Origin: Maratus speciosus
Lineage: Eukaryota > Arthropoda > Arachnida > Araneae > Salticidae
NCBI GenBank assembly: GCA_963932465.1
Contig: OZ010796.1
Coordinates: forward strand, 79,369,292 to 79,433,291
Direction: 5' to 3'
Length of the DNA stretch: 64,000 nt
Notes under the pieces: model-generated
The model's database searches: none
Told to the model about the DNA's origin: nothing
The model's input: the letters and a program-made list of their open reading frames with translations, nothing else
Part shown: one piece after another, positions 23,277 to 35,573 of the stretch
How positions within the stretch are numbered: position 1 is the first letter of the stretch
How the letters are laid out: every line of letters begins with the position of its first letter
Position numbers and translations under genes: made by a program

Positions 23277-24058
23277 GGTTGGATCTCAGGAAACAACAGT
23301 AGCAGAATGATAGTTAGACGCGTTGGCGTCATTTCAGGACAATCAAAAGAAAAGTTGTTTATAATAAGGAATCGTTAAATAATAAAAATGTCGGAAGAAA
23401 TATACGACTATAGACCACCCAGAGTTTATGGCATGTAATAAAATTAAAGTATATGTGAGGGGCATTTGAGGACTGGCAGCTAATAGGTCTAGCCAAGCAT
23501 ACTATAAAGTTTTCTCACAACCAATAAGGTAGGACTATAACAAATAGTTCCGCCCACTACCAAAGTATGAGGTGCAAGAGTAAAGTTTGAAGAAGGAGTC
23601 TAAAAAAATATTCCGAAGATGCAAGTGCGGACCTGATAGCCCTGGAGATGAAAATGCGGTCCTGACAGCCCTGGAGATGAAAATGCGGTCCTGACAGCCC
23701 TGGTGATGCAAAATGCGGTGCCGACAGCCCTGGTAAAGTGATGGAAAAGCCGAGGAAGTATGCTACCTGAAGGAGTCTGCATAAAAGCGCATATCCAAGA
23801 TATAATGGATCCTGCCCGCAGAGTCCCGGAGCTATGCTTAAAGTCATACCGATTTTGCCGCCCTTGTGAGGAGATGCATCGTATGACTACCTAAACCTAT
23901 CCCGAGCACCGCGACGGCTCTGAAATCCGACGAAGGAAGGCGATCGACCCGTCCAATTACAAGGTACTATTCTGAATTTCTTATACCACAAATATTATAC
24001 TCGAATTATAAATATCCATTAAAAGATATTCTACGGTATAGTGGTCATATGAGATCCA
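23277..24058 (+). repeat. LTR-like segment related to 8698-9487
   Basis: Begins TTGGATCTCAG and ends TGAGATCC, matching the minus-strand segment at 9487-8698 along most of its length. At 23631-23737 it has about 3.5 copies of a ~29-base unit with CCCTGGAGATGAAAATGCGG, unlike the 52-base repeat in the other copy. Confidence 0.55.
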
Positions 24059-24670
24059 AACAAATTAGTAATCAAATTTAAATAGGATTTTTAAAATAAA
24101 AGAAAATTAATTCTTTTGTTATAAAAAAAATAATAAAAAAATAATTCAAATCATTTTGTTAGAGATTAAATTTTCAAGTGTGAAAATATAACAATGATAA
24201 GCAAACTAAAGTTTTGCTTCTATTCTTTGAATAATTAATGTTTATATGTATATAATCTTGTTAAATGTAAATAAAAATATTTAATCAAAAGTAAAATCTC
24301 TGTAATTCTTTTAGTGATAAAAATTAATGTGTGTCATTTTATATGCAGCTTAATTAGAGCTTAATTCATAGATGGAGGAGTTCACGTAAAATTTTCACAA
24401 CGCAAACTTTTAATTTATAATTTGTAATTAATTAATTTTGATAATTACAATTTTGCGCGAATATTAATTTAATTTTAAGATAATTATTCGCGTTGCTCTT
24501 CCATTAGAATTTATATTAATTTACGATCACTTGTTTTTATTGAATAATTATAAGGTATATAAAATTATATACCAAGTACTATGTGGTAGCGTGGATGATT
24601 TGGATTAAGTAATAAAATTTGGTGAAACCTAGATAGTAGTTAAATAAGTGTAATTATCTGTCCCGCAATT
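24059..24670 (+). repeat. Leader fragment of the G2 gypsy family
   Basis: Collinear with the reverse complement of about 8690-8080, including GTGTGTCA, the CGCGTTGCTCTTC block and TATAAAATTATATACCA. The relative ends near CTGTCCCG at 24663; no gag follows, so this copy is a 5' truncated remnant. Confidence 0.6.
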
Positions 24671-24673
24671 ATG

Positions 24674-24955
24674 AATCATTTAGGTACACTATTTATTAGG
24701 TACAGTATTTATTTATCTTGAATATTTTCAAAAATTTCCAAAATACAATACTTGACATAGTGAATTTATTAATTTGTTTATCTATTCAATTATGCATTTT
24801 AAAAATGTATATGCAATGCCATTTTTAAATAATTGCACTTCAAAAAATAAAATAATTAATTAATTCACTATGCAAAGCACTGCATTTCGAAAATCTTCGA
24901 AAAAGTTCAAGATAAGTAAATTTATAATTTTTTTTAGAAATGTACCCAAATGATT
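24674..24955. mobile_element. 282-bp inverted-repeat element (MITE)
   Basis: Terminal inverted repeats AATCATTTAGGTACA and TGTACCCAAATGATT, with imperfect pairing continuing inward (TTATCTTGAA against TTCAAGATAA). No coding capacity. Target duplication not clear. Confidence 0.65.
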
Positions 24956-25140
24956 TTTAATATATTGTTTTTCATGCAAAGGAACTTAATCGTTTAAATG
25001 AACTTCCAACAAGTATTTTTGTAGAACAATAATTTTGAATTTATACGCCTAAACAATTTATATGATCTTAATATATGTGTTTTTTTAATTTATATTTAAT
25101 TATGTGTTTTATATTAAAATAATGTGTTTTTGAATATATA
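24956..25140. other. AT-rich spacer
   Basis: Nothing recognised; short A/T-rich stretch between the MITE and the Tigger element. Confidence 0.4.
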
Positions 25141-25142
25141 TA

Positions 25143-27349
25143 CAGTCGAACTTGGATAATTCGAACGTCTTTAATTCGAATTCGTGGGTAATTCGAAGTT
25201 TTTTGTCAGTCCCTTGAAACTTGTATTCAGTTAATGCTAAAAAATCTTGGTTATTTCGAAGTCCAACTTCTTTAATTCGAAGTTTTTACAATTTCAAAAA
25301 TGACAAAATCTAGTTTCAATACAGTTTATTTGAAAAGTGGCCGGGTTATTTTCAGCTATTGTGGAAATTTCGAAGTCCAACTTCTTTAATTCGAAGTTTT
25401 TACCCTTTCAAAAATGACAATCTAGTTTTATTGCAGTTATTTGAAAAATGTCCGCGTTATTTTCAGTTATTGTGGAAAATTCTTTATGGAAGAGAAGGGG
25501 GTGGGAGAATATTCTTATCTGTTCTAGGAAACAGAGCAGGGATAAAGGGAGGAGAAACGAACGCCCTTTCCCTTGTAAGTGACACATGCTACTCTCGCCA
25601 ATGCGATAAATCTTAGATGACACGCGTTGCAATTCCTTCGAAACCAGGACTATAGTCGCTTTAGTTTTCTTCATTGTGTTTTTAGTTTTTGTGGTGAGAG
25701 TTCAGTGTAAGCATGTCATTGAGTAAGCCCCGTGTCCCGTATAAAACCTTATCTTTCGATGAAAATATTGCTGTGATTCGTGAGGTAGAAAAGGGTTTAA
25801 AGAAAAAATGCATCATCGCAAAAGAGTATGGAATAGCACCTAACACTCTTTCGACCTTTTTGAAAAATAAAGAAAATTTTTTGAAATCTAATCGAAATCG
25901 CAAACGGGCTAGAGAACCCGATAATCCTGATGTGGACGAGTGTGTCTTGAAGTGGTTTAAACAAGCGCGGGACAAAAACATCCTCTCAGTGGAACTCTTG
26001 TTCGTGCAAAAGCAGAAGAATTTGCTGTCAGCTTAGGAAACAACAACTTCAAAGCAAGCTCCGGATGGTTAGACGGATTTAAGGAAAGAATTGAAATTTC
26101 CTTTAAGTCTGTGTGTGGTGAAAGTTCAAGTGTGAACCAAGATGCAGCAAATGAGTGGAAAGAAAAAGTTGTTCAAATCGTTGAGCATACACAAGACAGA
26201 GACATTTTTAATCTCGACGAAACTGGACTCTTTTTTAAATGTACCCCTGCAAAGACTTTGGATTTTAAAGGTGAAAAATGTAGTGGAGGAAAACGCAGTA
26301 AAGAGCGAATAACTCTACTTGTGGGAGCAAACATGGACGGCGCTGAGAAGTTACCTTTACTGATGATTGGAAAATCAAGAAATCCAAGGTGTTTTAACAA
26401 TGTCAAAACAAAGCCTATAGAATACCGTTCTAACACGAAAGCCTGGATGACGGGGAATCTTTTTGAAGAATGGCTGCTAGATCTCAAACGCACGTACCAA
26501 AGAAAAAACAGAAAAATCATCCTGTTTATTGATAACTGCGCGGCCCATAAATCGATACTCGCTATGGAAAATGTCACGATTGACTTTTTTCGCCAAACAT
26601 GACGTCAGTGGTGCAACCAATGGATCAAGGCATCATTAAAAATCTGAAGCATTTCTACAGATGCCTAGTCGTTCAACACATCCTTACTGAATCTTCCCAA
26701 AAGCTTCCCATTACCCTCCCCGATGCATCAAGAATGTGTTTAAATGTATGGTCCAAAGTGAGCCAAAAAACAGTAGCAAACTGTTTCCGGAAAGCAGGAT
26801 TCATCAGGAACACAGCCCCTAGCGAGCTTTTAGATGAAGAAAATTTACCTCCCCCAGTTGCATAGGAAGACAGCATACCATTTTATGATTACGTCGACAT
26901 TGATAAAAACTTAGACATTTGTGGAGAGCTGTCTGATACAGATATTCTATTAGAAGTTCTAAACAATAAGAACATTGCAACAGAAGACGATGAAGATATT
27001 GAAGATGAGGTAGAAGAACAGAGAACCATTCCAACTTCAAGTGAGGCAGTCTTTCATCTAGCCGAATATCGTCGTTATGTAGAAGGACAATCTAACGTGA
27101 GTGAAGCTGTGTTTCGAGCTGTATATATCCTTGAAGATTTTGTTAAAAAAAATCAAGTAAGCTCTTTAAAACAATCTGAAATATCTCAATATTTTAAAAA
27201 GCTGTAGTTTTTTTATTTAAAATTAATAAACATATTTTTTTCACAATTTCTGTTCCGATTGATTATTTTACGACATAAAAATAACTTTTTTTGGATAATT
27301 CGAAGTTTTGCAGTAGTCCCTTGCACTTCGAATTATCCAAGTTCGACTG
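25143..27349 (+). mobile_element. Tigger/pogo DNA transposon with intact ends
   Basis: Inverted termini of about 24 bases (left CAGTCGAACTTGGATAATTC; right is its reverse complement) are flanked by TA on both sides (25141-25142 and 27350-27351). Additional TTCGAA words recur inside the left end (25175-25400). Length 2.2 kb is normal for pogo/Tigger elements. Confidence 0.9.
25713..27207 (+). pseudogene. Tigger/pogo transposase (CENP-B-like), broken
   Basis: DDE transposase that cuts and joins the element ends. Residues from 25713 give a CENP-B/pogo N-terminal helix-turn-helix (VIREVEKGLKKKCIIAKEYG…TLSTFLKNKE). A shift near 25990 moves to the frame seen from about 26040, with a second DNA-binding helix region (ASSGWLDGFKERI). 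Catalytic region: NLDETGLFF (first Asp), LFIDNCAAHK (second Asp), then a shift near 26585 and VQPMDQGIIKNLK (third Asp). A TAG stop lies at 26863-26865, after which the same frame stays open through an acidic tail (EDDEDIEDEVEE) to the natural end at 27207. Two shifts and one stop; all three catalytic residues are still encoded. Confidence 0.88.
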
Positions 27350-27511
27350 TATATATACATTATTTTCATTTTATCTGGTTTTTAAACTTATTAATAAGCC
27401 TATTACAGTATATTTTTGTTTATTAAAGCAAATCATAATCTGAAACACAATGAATATTTTTGCATCATTTAAATATTTCAAAATTTTACATTTAGATTTT
27501 TTCCTCACAGC

Positions 27512-28022
27512 TTAAGAGACCACTTCACTCACATGAAAACACCCGCTCTCTAATGTTTATCCTGAAGGGAAATTTTTTTTTTTAAATATCTCGTTTGAAT
27601 TTAATATTTTATAATATTTTTTGCACTGGTAGCTGAGGTCTACCTCTATAAAGACAGGCTTTTTTTGCTACATGGTTCGTACACCTCCTTGAATTTTGCA
27701 AACCAGAAAGTTATTCGGCACCAGTATTATCTTATAGAAAATTTCTTCTTAAAAGAAGGCGAAATTTCACGAGTTTAACCTAGATTTCTTTTTCTATAAA
27801 AAGGTACTGGTAGTTTTCCTGGAAAAATAACGGTATCCGTACGAACCATGTACTAGGATACTTTAGTCACTAAACAAAATCGAGAGGTATTTGTAAAGAT
27901 CAATCTCAATTATCCAATACGAAAAAAGAAAAAAATCAAATGCAAACGAAATATTTAAAATAATTTCTTCCATAGGGTTAACATTAGCAAGCGGATGTTT
28001 TCGCGTATGAGTGATGTAGCAC
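27512..28022. mobile_element. Fold-back MITE, family F, copy 1
   Basis: The two halves are imperfect inverted copies: left has AGACCACTTCACTC…CGCTCTCTAATG…AAATATCTCGTTTGAAT and the right half reads the same inward with substitutions. A second member lies at 60810-61234. Noncoding. Confidence 0.65.
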
Positions 28023-28350
28023 CAATAGCAAACTTTACAACAATATGAAACTTTAATCTTTCAAGAACTCTGAAAATTATTCGCAGTAATTTAAAATGTC
28101 ATCACTATTTTAACAATTTTTTTCTAAAAAAATGTATATCTTATCTTTATAGTAAAAACAAACTTTATTTAAATTAAACTATTCCAACTTTCGCAAAATC
28201 TTTTATTATATGCATGATCAGAAACTGACAATCATTACTTCGAAAAGGTGATAAAATTCTAAACTTTGAGAGAAAAATTAGTAAAATACCCTATTTCGTA
28301 ATTTGCACAAAATTTTAATATAACGGAGAATCGGTGAATTACGTATTATA
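28023..28350. other. AT-rich spacer
   Basis: No gene or repeat structure recognised. Confidence 0.4.
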
Positions 28351-28868
28351 CAGGGTCATCGGAAAATAATGCCTAGATTTAAAAATAATCATAACATCGA
28401 AACCTTTTATGTTAAAAGAGCAATTCTTTCACTACACGATAACTGTTGAACGCAAGTTTGGTTTTAGTTCACCAGAATTCGTTTGCGTGTCTGTGTTATG
28501 CGCGGATTAGTTGCTCAGTCGTCAAGGTCAGCCGACGCGCCAGACTGCAGCTGCTCAGTACGATGTTGACCATGCAACAAAAAGCACAGTGCGTGATTTG
28601 GTATGTGGAGTCAAAGTCAATAGTCAGTGTACAGCGGCTTTTTTGGAGAACTTATCCAGGTCAAACTGCTCCTGATAACAAAGCGTCGGCTGACCTTGAC
28701 GACTGCGCAACTAATCCGCGCATAATACAGACACGCAAACGAATTCTGGTGAACTAAAACAAAACTTGCGTTCACCAATTACCGTGTAGTGAAAGAATTA
28801 CTCATTTAACTTAAAATACTTCGATGTTATGATTTTTTAAATCTAGGCATTATTTTTCGATGACCCTG
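28351..28868. mobile_element. Long-inverted-repeat element keeping a DUF4817-like fragment
   Basis: Ends CAGGGTCATCG and CGATGACCCTG are flanked by TA on each side. The arms pair for about 200 bases each. The central unpaired part, about 28561-28670, encodes MLTMQQKAQCVIWYVESKS and on through SVQRLFWRTYPG, which matches the N-terminal helical (DUF4817-type) domain of a mariner-like transposase family of insects and spiders. The catalytic domain is absent, so this is a deletion derivative of an autonomous element, with the arms formed by inverted duplication of the end. Confidence 0.75.
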
Positions 28869-29316
28869 TATATTAAATAATATATTACATTTACTAAAAT
28901 TAGAATATAATAAAATTAATTAAAAAAGGTTTGTGATTTCATAAAAAATAATATTTTATATTTTCTTATCAAACAATCGTAAAAATATAGAATGATGCAA
29001 AAAAACCCCCCCAAAAAACAAATTTACTTATTTTCTGTCCGACATTTTTTAATCATACGCACTGTATCAGAAATATTATAAAGCAAATATCATTCTGCGT
29101 TTGATAAAATTACTTATGAAATTTTAATAATTAGTATATAACTATTTTACACCCTACAACACTTTAATATTAAATGATGCAAAAGAAATATCAGAATATA
29201 ATCATATAATACTTCAATAAATCAACATAGCACTATGGACTTAAGGACTTACTAACGTAGATCATGTTCTGTAAACAACCTTTCTTCTGCATTCGCTGAA
29301 TGCAAACTACAGAAGA
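28869..29316. other. AT-rich spacer
   Basis: Nothing recognised. Confidence 0.4.
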
Positions 29317-30676
29317 GTGAATGACGAAGCAACATTGTTCGCATCCCAATCCATGATGAAGCACCCAGCTTCATCACGAATTGGGATGCGAACAATCTTT
29401 ATGGATGAAGTATGTCTCAATTTTTACCCTTCGGGGGATTTGATTGGTGTGCGACAAGTCATGTTACAGAAGAATGGATTCTTTCTATACCTGATGATTC
29501 TGAAATTGAATATATTTTTGAGGTGGACCTTAAATATCCTAAGAAGCTTCACAAAATTCATAACGAATATCCGCTGGCTCCAGAACGAGTGACTGTGAAT
29601 GAAGAGCTGTTGTCACCTACCGCGAAGAGGATGCTTGGAAATAAAAAAATTAAAGGCACTCCCAAACTTATCCCAAATCTTCAAAATAAGCAGAATTATG
29701 TCGCTCATTATCGATATCTGAAATATTATTTGCAACTTGGATTAAAACTGATAGCTGTGCATAAAGCTATTCAATTCAAACAGGCACCCTGGTTGCAGAG
29801 CTATATTAATTTTAACACAGAGAAAAGAAAGGAAGCAAAATCCTCATCTGAAAAAGAGTTTTTTAAATTAATGAACAAGAACAACTCGATTTTTGGAAAC
29901 ACTACGGAAAATTTAAGAGACGGAATATTGTGCTTTGCAATAATGAACAAAGAGCAAAGAAATTGGTAGCCTCAACCACATTTAAGTCATTTAAAACGTA
30001 TGATGAAGACCTAAGGGCCGTAGAAAGGATGAAAACTAACATACTCATGAATCGGCCGATTTTTGTCGGATTCACAATCTTAGAATTATCTAAATTACTT
30101 ATGTATAAATTTCACTATGCTTTTATTTAAAAAGGGTATAAAGATGATGCAAAGCTATTATTCACCGATACGGACTCATTGTGCTATCATATTAAAACAA
30201 AAAATATTTTTGATGATATGAAACATCATGCAAGCCTATTTGATTTCTTAGACTATCCAAAGCACCATTCGCTCTACTCAGATATCAATAAGAAGGTGAT
30301 TGGCAAGTTCAAGGATGAGCTTAATGGAGATTTAGTCCTTGAGTTCGTCGGTCTAAAATCCAAAATGTACTCTCTGAAATCTTCGAGTGAAGAAAAGAAG
30401 CGGGCGAAGGGTGTTTCTATCTACACATGCTGTTCGACTGAAAATCAAGCATCAAGATTATTTAGAATGTCTGCAACAGGTGAAAACTAGCATGGAGAAG
30501 CAGACAAGGATCGCTCAAGATAACCATCACCTATATGCATTAACACAGAATAAAATTAGCTTACGTCCTTTTGATGATAATCGCTACTTGCTAGATGATG
30601 TAATATCGAGTTTTGCCTATGGACTTATAAAATTAATCAAGATTGTATCGCTGATGAAAATTGTTAATATAATGTA
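29317..30676 (+). pseudogene. Maverick/Polinton-type DNA polymerase B relic
   Basis: Fragment of a protein-primed family B DNA polymerase. Motif A reads DANNLYG at 29385-29405, but the next Trp codon is TGA (29406-29408). From 29412 the frame gives SQFLPFGGFDW, YIFEVDLKYPKKLH and SPWLQSYINFNTEKRK-type segments, then a motif-B-like KLMNKNNSIFG with two extra residues. A shift near 29935 is followed by a TAA at 30128-30130, then motif C LFTDTDSLCYH (catalytic DTD at 30167-30175). Another shift near 30410-30440 leads to the C-terminal IKHQDYLECL and FDDNRYLLDD segments, ending about 30676. The exonuclease domain and all other Maverick genes are missing. The match is to polymerases of Maverick/Polinton elements and related adintovirus-like sequences; which of the two cannot be told from this fragment. 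Confidence 0.8.
29336..29395. repeat. 28-base inverted repeat over polymerase motif A
   Basis: TTGTTCGCATCCCAAT and onward to GATGAAGC is repeated in reverse complement after a five-base loop, ending in the motif A codons. One arm is the true coding sequence and the other looks like an inverted copy of it. Confidence 0.8.
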
Positions 30677-32856
30677 GAATTATCAAGAAAATGTTTTTAT
30701 GTAAATATATCTTTCTGTAAATATACTTTCTGTAAATTTCTTTCTTTGAATAAAAGAAATGTTGATTTTTATATGAGTACTTATTTATAACATCTGTACA
30801 AAACTTTCTAACAAATTGTTAGATATGCGTAACACGCATATTCAAACACATACACCCCACACCCACACATACATCTATGCAATATATATAAATAACTATG
30901 CTTATTGTAAATAATTGTGTTTAATGTATAGTTTTATAATCTTTCAGAATTTTTTTTTAAACATATTTAAAACTTTTTTTTTAAATTTTGTTAAAACTTT
31001 TTACTTTTTAAATTTTGTGAAGTTTTTTTTTGTTAAAACTTTTTTTAAAACTTTTGTTAAACCTTTGTCAAACTTTTTTTAATTATTATTATTACCTCTG
31101 TAATTTTTTTTTGTAATTTTTTAACTAGTAAACTTTATACATATATATTTTACACAACAACCTATATATAAGCATTTAACTTTATGGATACAGATACGTG
31201 TAAACATGGATGTGTGCTTTTAATTAAACATTTGTATCCTAATACATAAATTTTTAAACATATACATATGTTTCGATTCGTACAAACATATATATATAGA
31301 GAGAGATATATATACATGCTTACTGACATATATACTTACTAAGACACGTATATTTTTTAACATTTATTTTAAATAACGTGGCAAACATGTATACTTATTA
31401 AAAACTTATTCGTGTACACATCTTTCAAGAAAAATTTAGAGAAAACAACAAAATGACAAAAAATAAACAAGTGTTTGTAAACTAAACCGTTTTAACCTTA
31501 ATTCTTGATATATGCATACATCATTCTAGCAAAGTGTTAAACTGGACAGCAACATGATATTAATAATTGCTATGATTGAGAGAAAGATGAGTATGATTAT
31601 CGATTTCGTACTGATTGCGCATTGCACAGATCCTCGATCCTGTGGCAGTAGAACTCTCCATTTCCTACTACTGAGGGATTTCCAATTGAAATGAGTTTTC
31701 CATTTTCTGATAAATAAATTATATATAAAATTATAAGCAATTGTTGTCATGTGACAACCGTTTTTTCTCCTCTCTCGCGTTCGGAAAATCGGTTCAAAAT
31801 GCCCAATTTAACTGTATTTTTTGAAAGAATTTTTGTATTTAGCAAAAAATGGAAAATGTCTTTCGATTACATAGTTTCTGAGTAACTGCACCTGCCATTT
31901 CATCGGTTTCCGAAAAAAAAAAGAATTTAAATATGCTTCAGAAATTAGCCGCTCTTTGGATTTGAGAACATCCGTAACAAATATCTTCGATACTTACACT
32001 TTAAATCACATTTCAAATTATATGAAATATTCCTCGTAGCCAATCTATATTTATGAATTGTTTTTTGTTAAAAGATTATTCAGATTGGAATTTGTTTGAC
32101 GGTTAAAGATTTTTTTTTATATAAAAGTAAGCTATTTGCTGATGTATTCAGAGTGACATAAAAAATATTTTTATGCATGTGAAAAATTATATATGGCTGT
32201 AACTATAACTTTTATTAGTGAAATAAGGATAATAAAGCAAATAAATATGCATAAATCGTTAGGAATTTAATAGAGGAAAGGAATTTTAACTTTTTTTAGC
32301 TTTACACTAAATTCAGAACTTTAAATTTTAAAGTATTTTATTTTACATTCATTGTTTTCGGTATGACGATAAAAAATATATCCATGCAAAGATATCGAAG
32401 ATTAGTTTGAAATATTATTTTACATTTTGTAGAAATATTTTCCTGTATTCCTGTGTATCGTACAATTTCAAGGTTTGGCTATCTCGCTTTCAGGGGCAAG
32501 GTACTTGCACTCGTAAAATGTTGAAATAATTTAATGACACCAGTATTTACAAGAGAATCTATTTGTAAATAAGTAAAAGTATATTTTCACGTACTTAATA
32601 AAAGTGAAATTTTCATTATAAAATTCCGGTGCCAATGTGGCAATTAGGGATTAAAATTATGTGATGCCCTAACGGCATCACCGCCTCTCAAGGTGTCAAG
32701 AAATTTGGTTTGATACCACCCAATATGCTTTTTAAAAATTTTATTATGTAATTTTAATAAGGTATTCTATAATTTTCTTTATTGTGAGCAAAAAACAATA
32801 GAGAAATTTATTTCCCGTAGTAAGAGAAACTAAAAAAAAAAAATGATTTATAACTA
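30677..32856. other. AT-rich spacer with simple repeats
   Basis: No coding region supported. 30950-31100 is rich in T runs with repeated AACTTTTT words, and TATA microsatellite stretches occur near 31280-31330. No element ends recognised. Confidence 0.5.
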
Positions 32857-33292
32857 TTGGGGTAACTGGACCCAGCATGGTCCAGTTACCCCGGATACAT
32901 GTCCCAGTTACCCCATTCTTGAAAAATTTATGATGTAACTGGGACACCGGGCTTACATTTGAAACATGAAGTAAATATGTATAGATACCTAATAATATTA
33001 ATGTAGTTACATGCCTAATCTTTAAAAAAAAATGTTTGTTTAATAAAAGGACTTGCAGTATTTTAATTAAAAGCCGAGGAAGTTCAACCATATTGACGTT
33101 GTTTTTAAAAAAAGAAACCTAAATTTTTGACAACCTATCACATCAAAGTGAGTTATGATTGAGTTGACGCACGTTGTTTTAGAAAGTAGAAATTAAGGTG
33201 TATTGTTCACCAAAGCTAAAACTTAAGAAACAGCAACAGTTTTTTATAAAATAGCCTATGGCCCAGTTATCTCGTGGGTCCAGTTACCCCAA
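32857..33292. mobile_element. 436-bp MITE with CCAGTTACCCC motifs
   Basis: Inverted ends TTGGGGTAACTGGACCCA and its reverse complement. The core motif CCAGTTACCCC or its inverse occurs five to six times inside, mostly near the ends, as expected of transposase binding sites. Noncoding. A clear target duplication is not seen. Confidence 0.7.
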
Positions 33293-34126
33293 TTAAACTT
33301 ATTTCATTTTCTGATAGGGAAAAAGTCTGATATTGACACTGCCTTTTTGTAACTTTTGTCATTTTTTTTCTGAAAATAGCATGAGACACCAATTCTTTTT
33401 CGTTTCCATGTTTTTGTACATATGTTCAACTACTACCTGATATATTTTGTTTTATTCATCTGTGATGCTTTTTTGAGATAGGACTAATTCAAAAGTTGCA
33501 GATTTTGAAATTTTTGAATGTTTAACAGACTATATCTCCTAACAGCATCTATATCCCGGTAAAGTTCTATATTACTTAGCTTGTCCTGATAGTAAACTTC
33601 AATAAGAAAATTTTTTGGGTACTATTGCTTAAATAAGATAATGAGTGCAGAAAGCTGACAAAAACGTCATTTTCATTGCATTTTGAGGCAACATAACATT
33701 GAAAATTAACAATGCCCCATGGAACTAAGTAAATTTTACTAAGCAGGTAGTGTTATGCTAACAGTTTATGACAAAAGAATTTTTTGATGTTGTTGCTTTC
33801 CAGAGATAGAAATCCAAACATACGGGCATTTCACTTTTCATGAAAAATGGGATTCATGAACTTGAATTTTCTACAGGAAACGGAAAATTTTTTCAGAGCT
33901 TCAAAATTGCGCATTATTCATTAAATATGATCTCTTTAAACATAAAAAAATGAAACCAATTAAAAAGTACAACAATCAAAATATCACTTTTTTTCTGAAT
34001 TTCAAAATAATGGCTCTTAAGAACAAAAATGAATTATAATTTCTGCATTTTCCAAACAGCAAACATATTTCAGAAAAATCTTTCTTTGGGGTTGAAAATA
34101 AACTTTAACATTTAAGAAACCGGAGT
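33293..34126. other. Spacer without a gene
   Basis: AT-rich; no repeats or frames supported. Confidence 0.4.
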
Positions 34127-34890
34127 CAGGCCCCGATCAAGACTAATTGGGGCCCTGGGCAAAGATAAATTAGGGGGCCCCATTCGAAAGAAGAAAATCC
34201 TTAGCTCCGCCAATTCTAAAAATACTCTTTTTTATTTTAGTGCAAAACAAAACTCTTTTATATAACTTTAGCAACTTGTTATGTTACTTTAAGGTGAATT
34301 TCATAACTTCAATTTATGGAAGAGTGTCAAATACTCTAATATATAAATATAAGTTATTCAAGTTACTTTCTTTTACATCTTTTTAAGGTGTACGTCACAC
34401 AACATAATATTATATCAAATATATTCTATTAAACAAGTAGAAAGTGTTTTTTCAATAAATGTAAAAAGATGGCAATTTTGGGTTTGTTTTTCATATTTAA
34501 CTCAAAGTTAAAAGAAATTACTTTGAATACGGAAGAAAATTTATCTCATGACAATTAAAATTGATTATTTTCAACCACTAAATTTTATATATGATTTAAG
34601 TTTATTTCTAATGTAATCTATTAAAATCAAAATATTATTTCTCATTTTAATAGTGGTTGAGGTTAGCTTTGTGAAAACATTGAGCTCTGTGAGTTCAAAA
34701 TGAAATTTGTTTTCAGAAAATTTAGTAGAATCTTTTAAAGATGAAATTTGTGTTTTGTATTTGAAAATTTTCAAAATTGGAATTGGGAAAAAAAGTATTA
34801 TTTTATAAATTAATATATGGATTCGGGGGCTCCTTGAGGTACGAGGCCCCAGGGCAAAGTCCCGATTTGCCCAGCGATAATAAGGGGCTG
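34127..34890. mobile_element. hAT-like MITE with GGGGCCC-rich ends
   Basis: Left CAGGCCCCGATC…GGGGCCCTGGGCAAAG and right, read inward, CAGCCCCTTAT…TTTGCCCTGGGGCC. Ends begin CAG as in many hAT derivatives. The flanking 8-mers agree only in part, so the target duplication is doubtful. AT-rich noncoding core. Confidence 0.5.
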
Positions 34891-35075
34891 TAAGGAATTA
34901 CTCCACCTGGTGTTAGTCCAAAGTAATCGAATTTTTCTTTTTTTGTAATTACAGGCATCGCTCCCGACTTACGTAAGTAATGCGTTCCGCAAACTCATAC
35001 GTAACTTGAATTTTACGTAGGCCGAATTTGTAAATTGATTAGGTAAAATTGCATAAGACACTGCAATATTTATTG

Positions 35076-35120
<45 letters not shown>

Positions 35121-35179
35121 CGATAAGAATGATGATAATTTTTAACAACTTAGAATTTAGTACAGTACCTTATTTATGA

Positions 35180-35212
<33 letters not shown>

Positions 35213-35573
35213 TTACACAGTTAATTTTAAAATAAAACAGCATGCAACTTTATTTACTCGGACATAAACTATAAAAGTAAGAAAAACATAAAAGCAAACT
35301 GAAAGTACATTTTTCAAATAAAAAAATCTCTTATGGAATGCGGGATTTATAACTTTAACATTGATGAATTAATTTAAACAATTTTCAATTTACATCAAAC
35401 GAACAAGCTAAGCTAGAAGAAAAAATGCACTCTTTTCTCTTCATCGAAACTTAAAAATTAGCTTTCGTTCTGGTTTGAATTAAGCTAACTATTGGCAAAA
35501 AAACCTACTGCTACATAAAATACATTGCTTGTGCTTGATAAATAACATTATTTCAAAACACAGCTGATGAAAT
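34891..35573. repeat. Spacer with two (AT)n microsatellites
   Basis: Pure TA runs at about 35078-35118 and 35181-35211. No gene. Confidence 0.7.

Noticed and set aside
32744..33091. 115-codon minus-strand frame
   Set aside because: Falls across a MITE terminus and shows no domain.
34127..34890. Exact 8-bp target duplication for the GGGGCCC-rich element
   Set aside because: ACCGGAGT and TAAGGAAT agree at only about half of positions, so no duplication is claimed.
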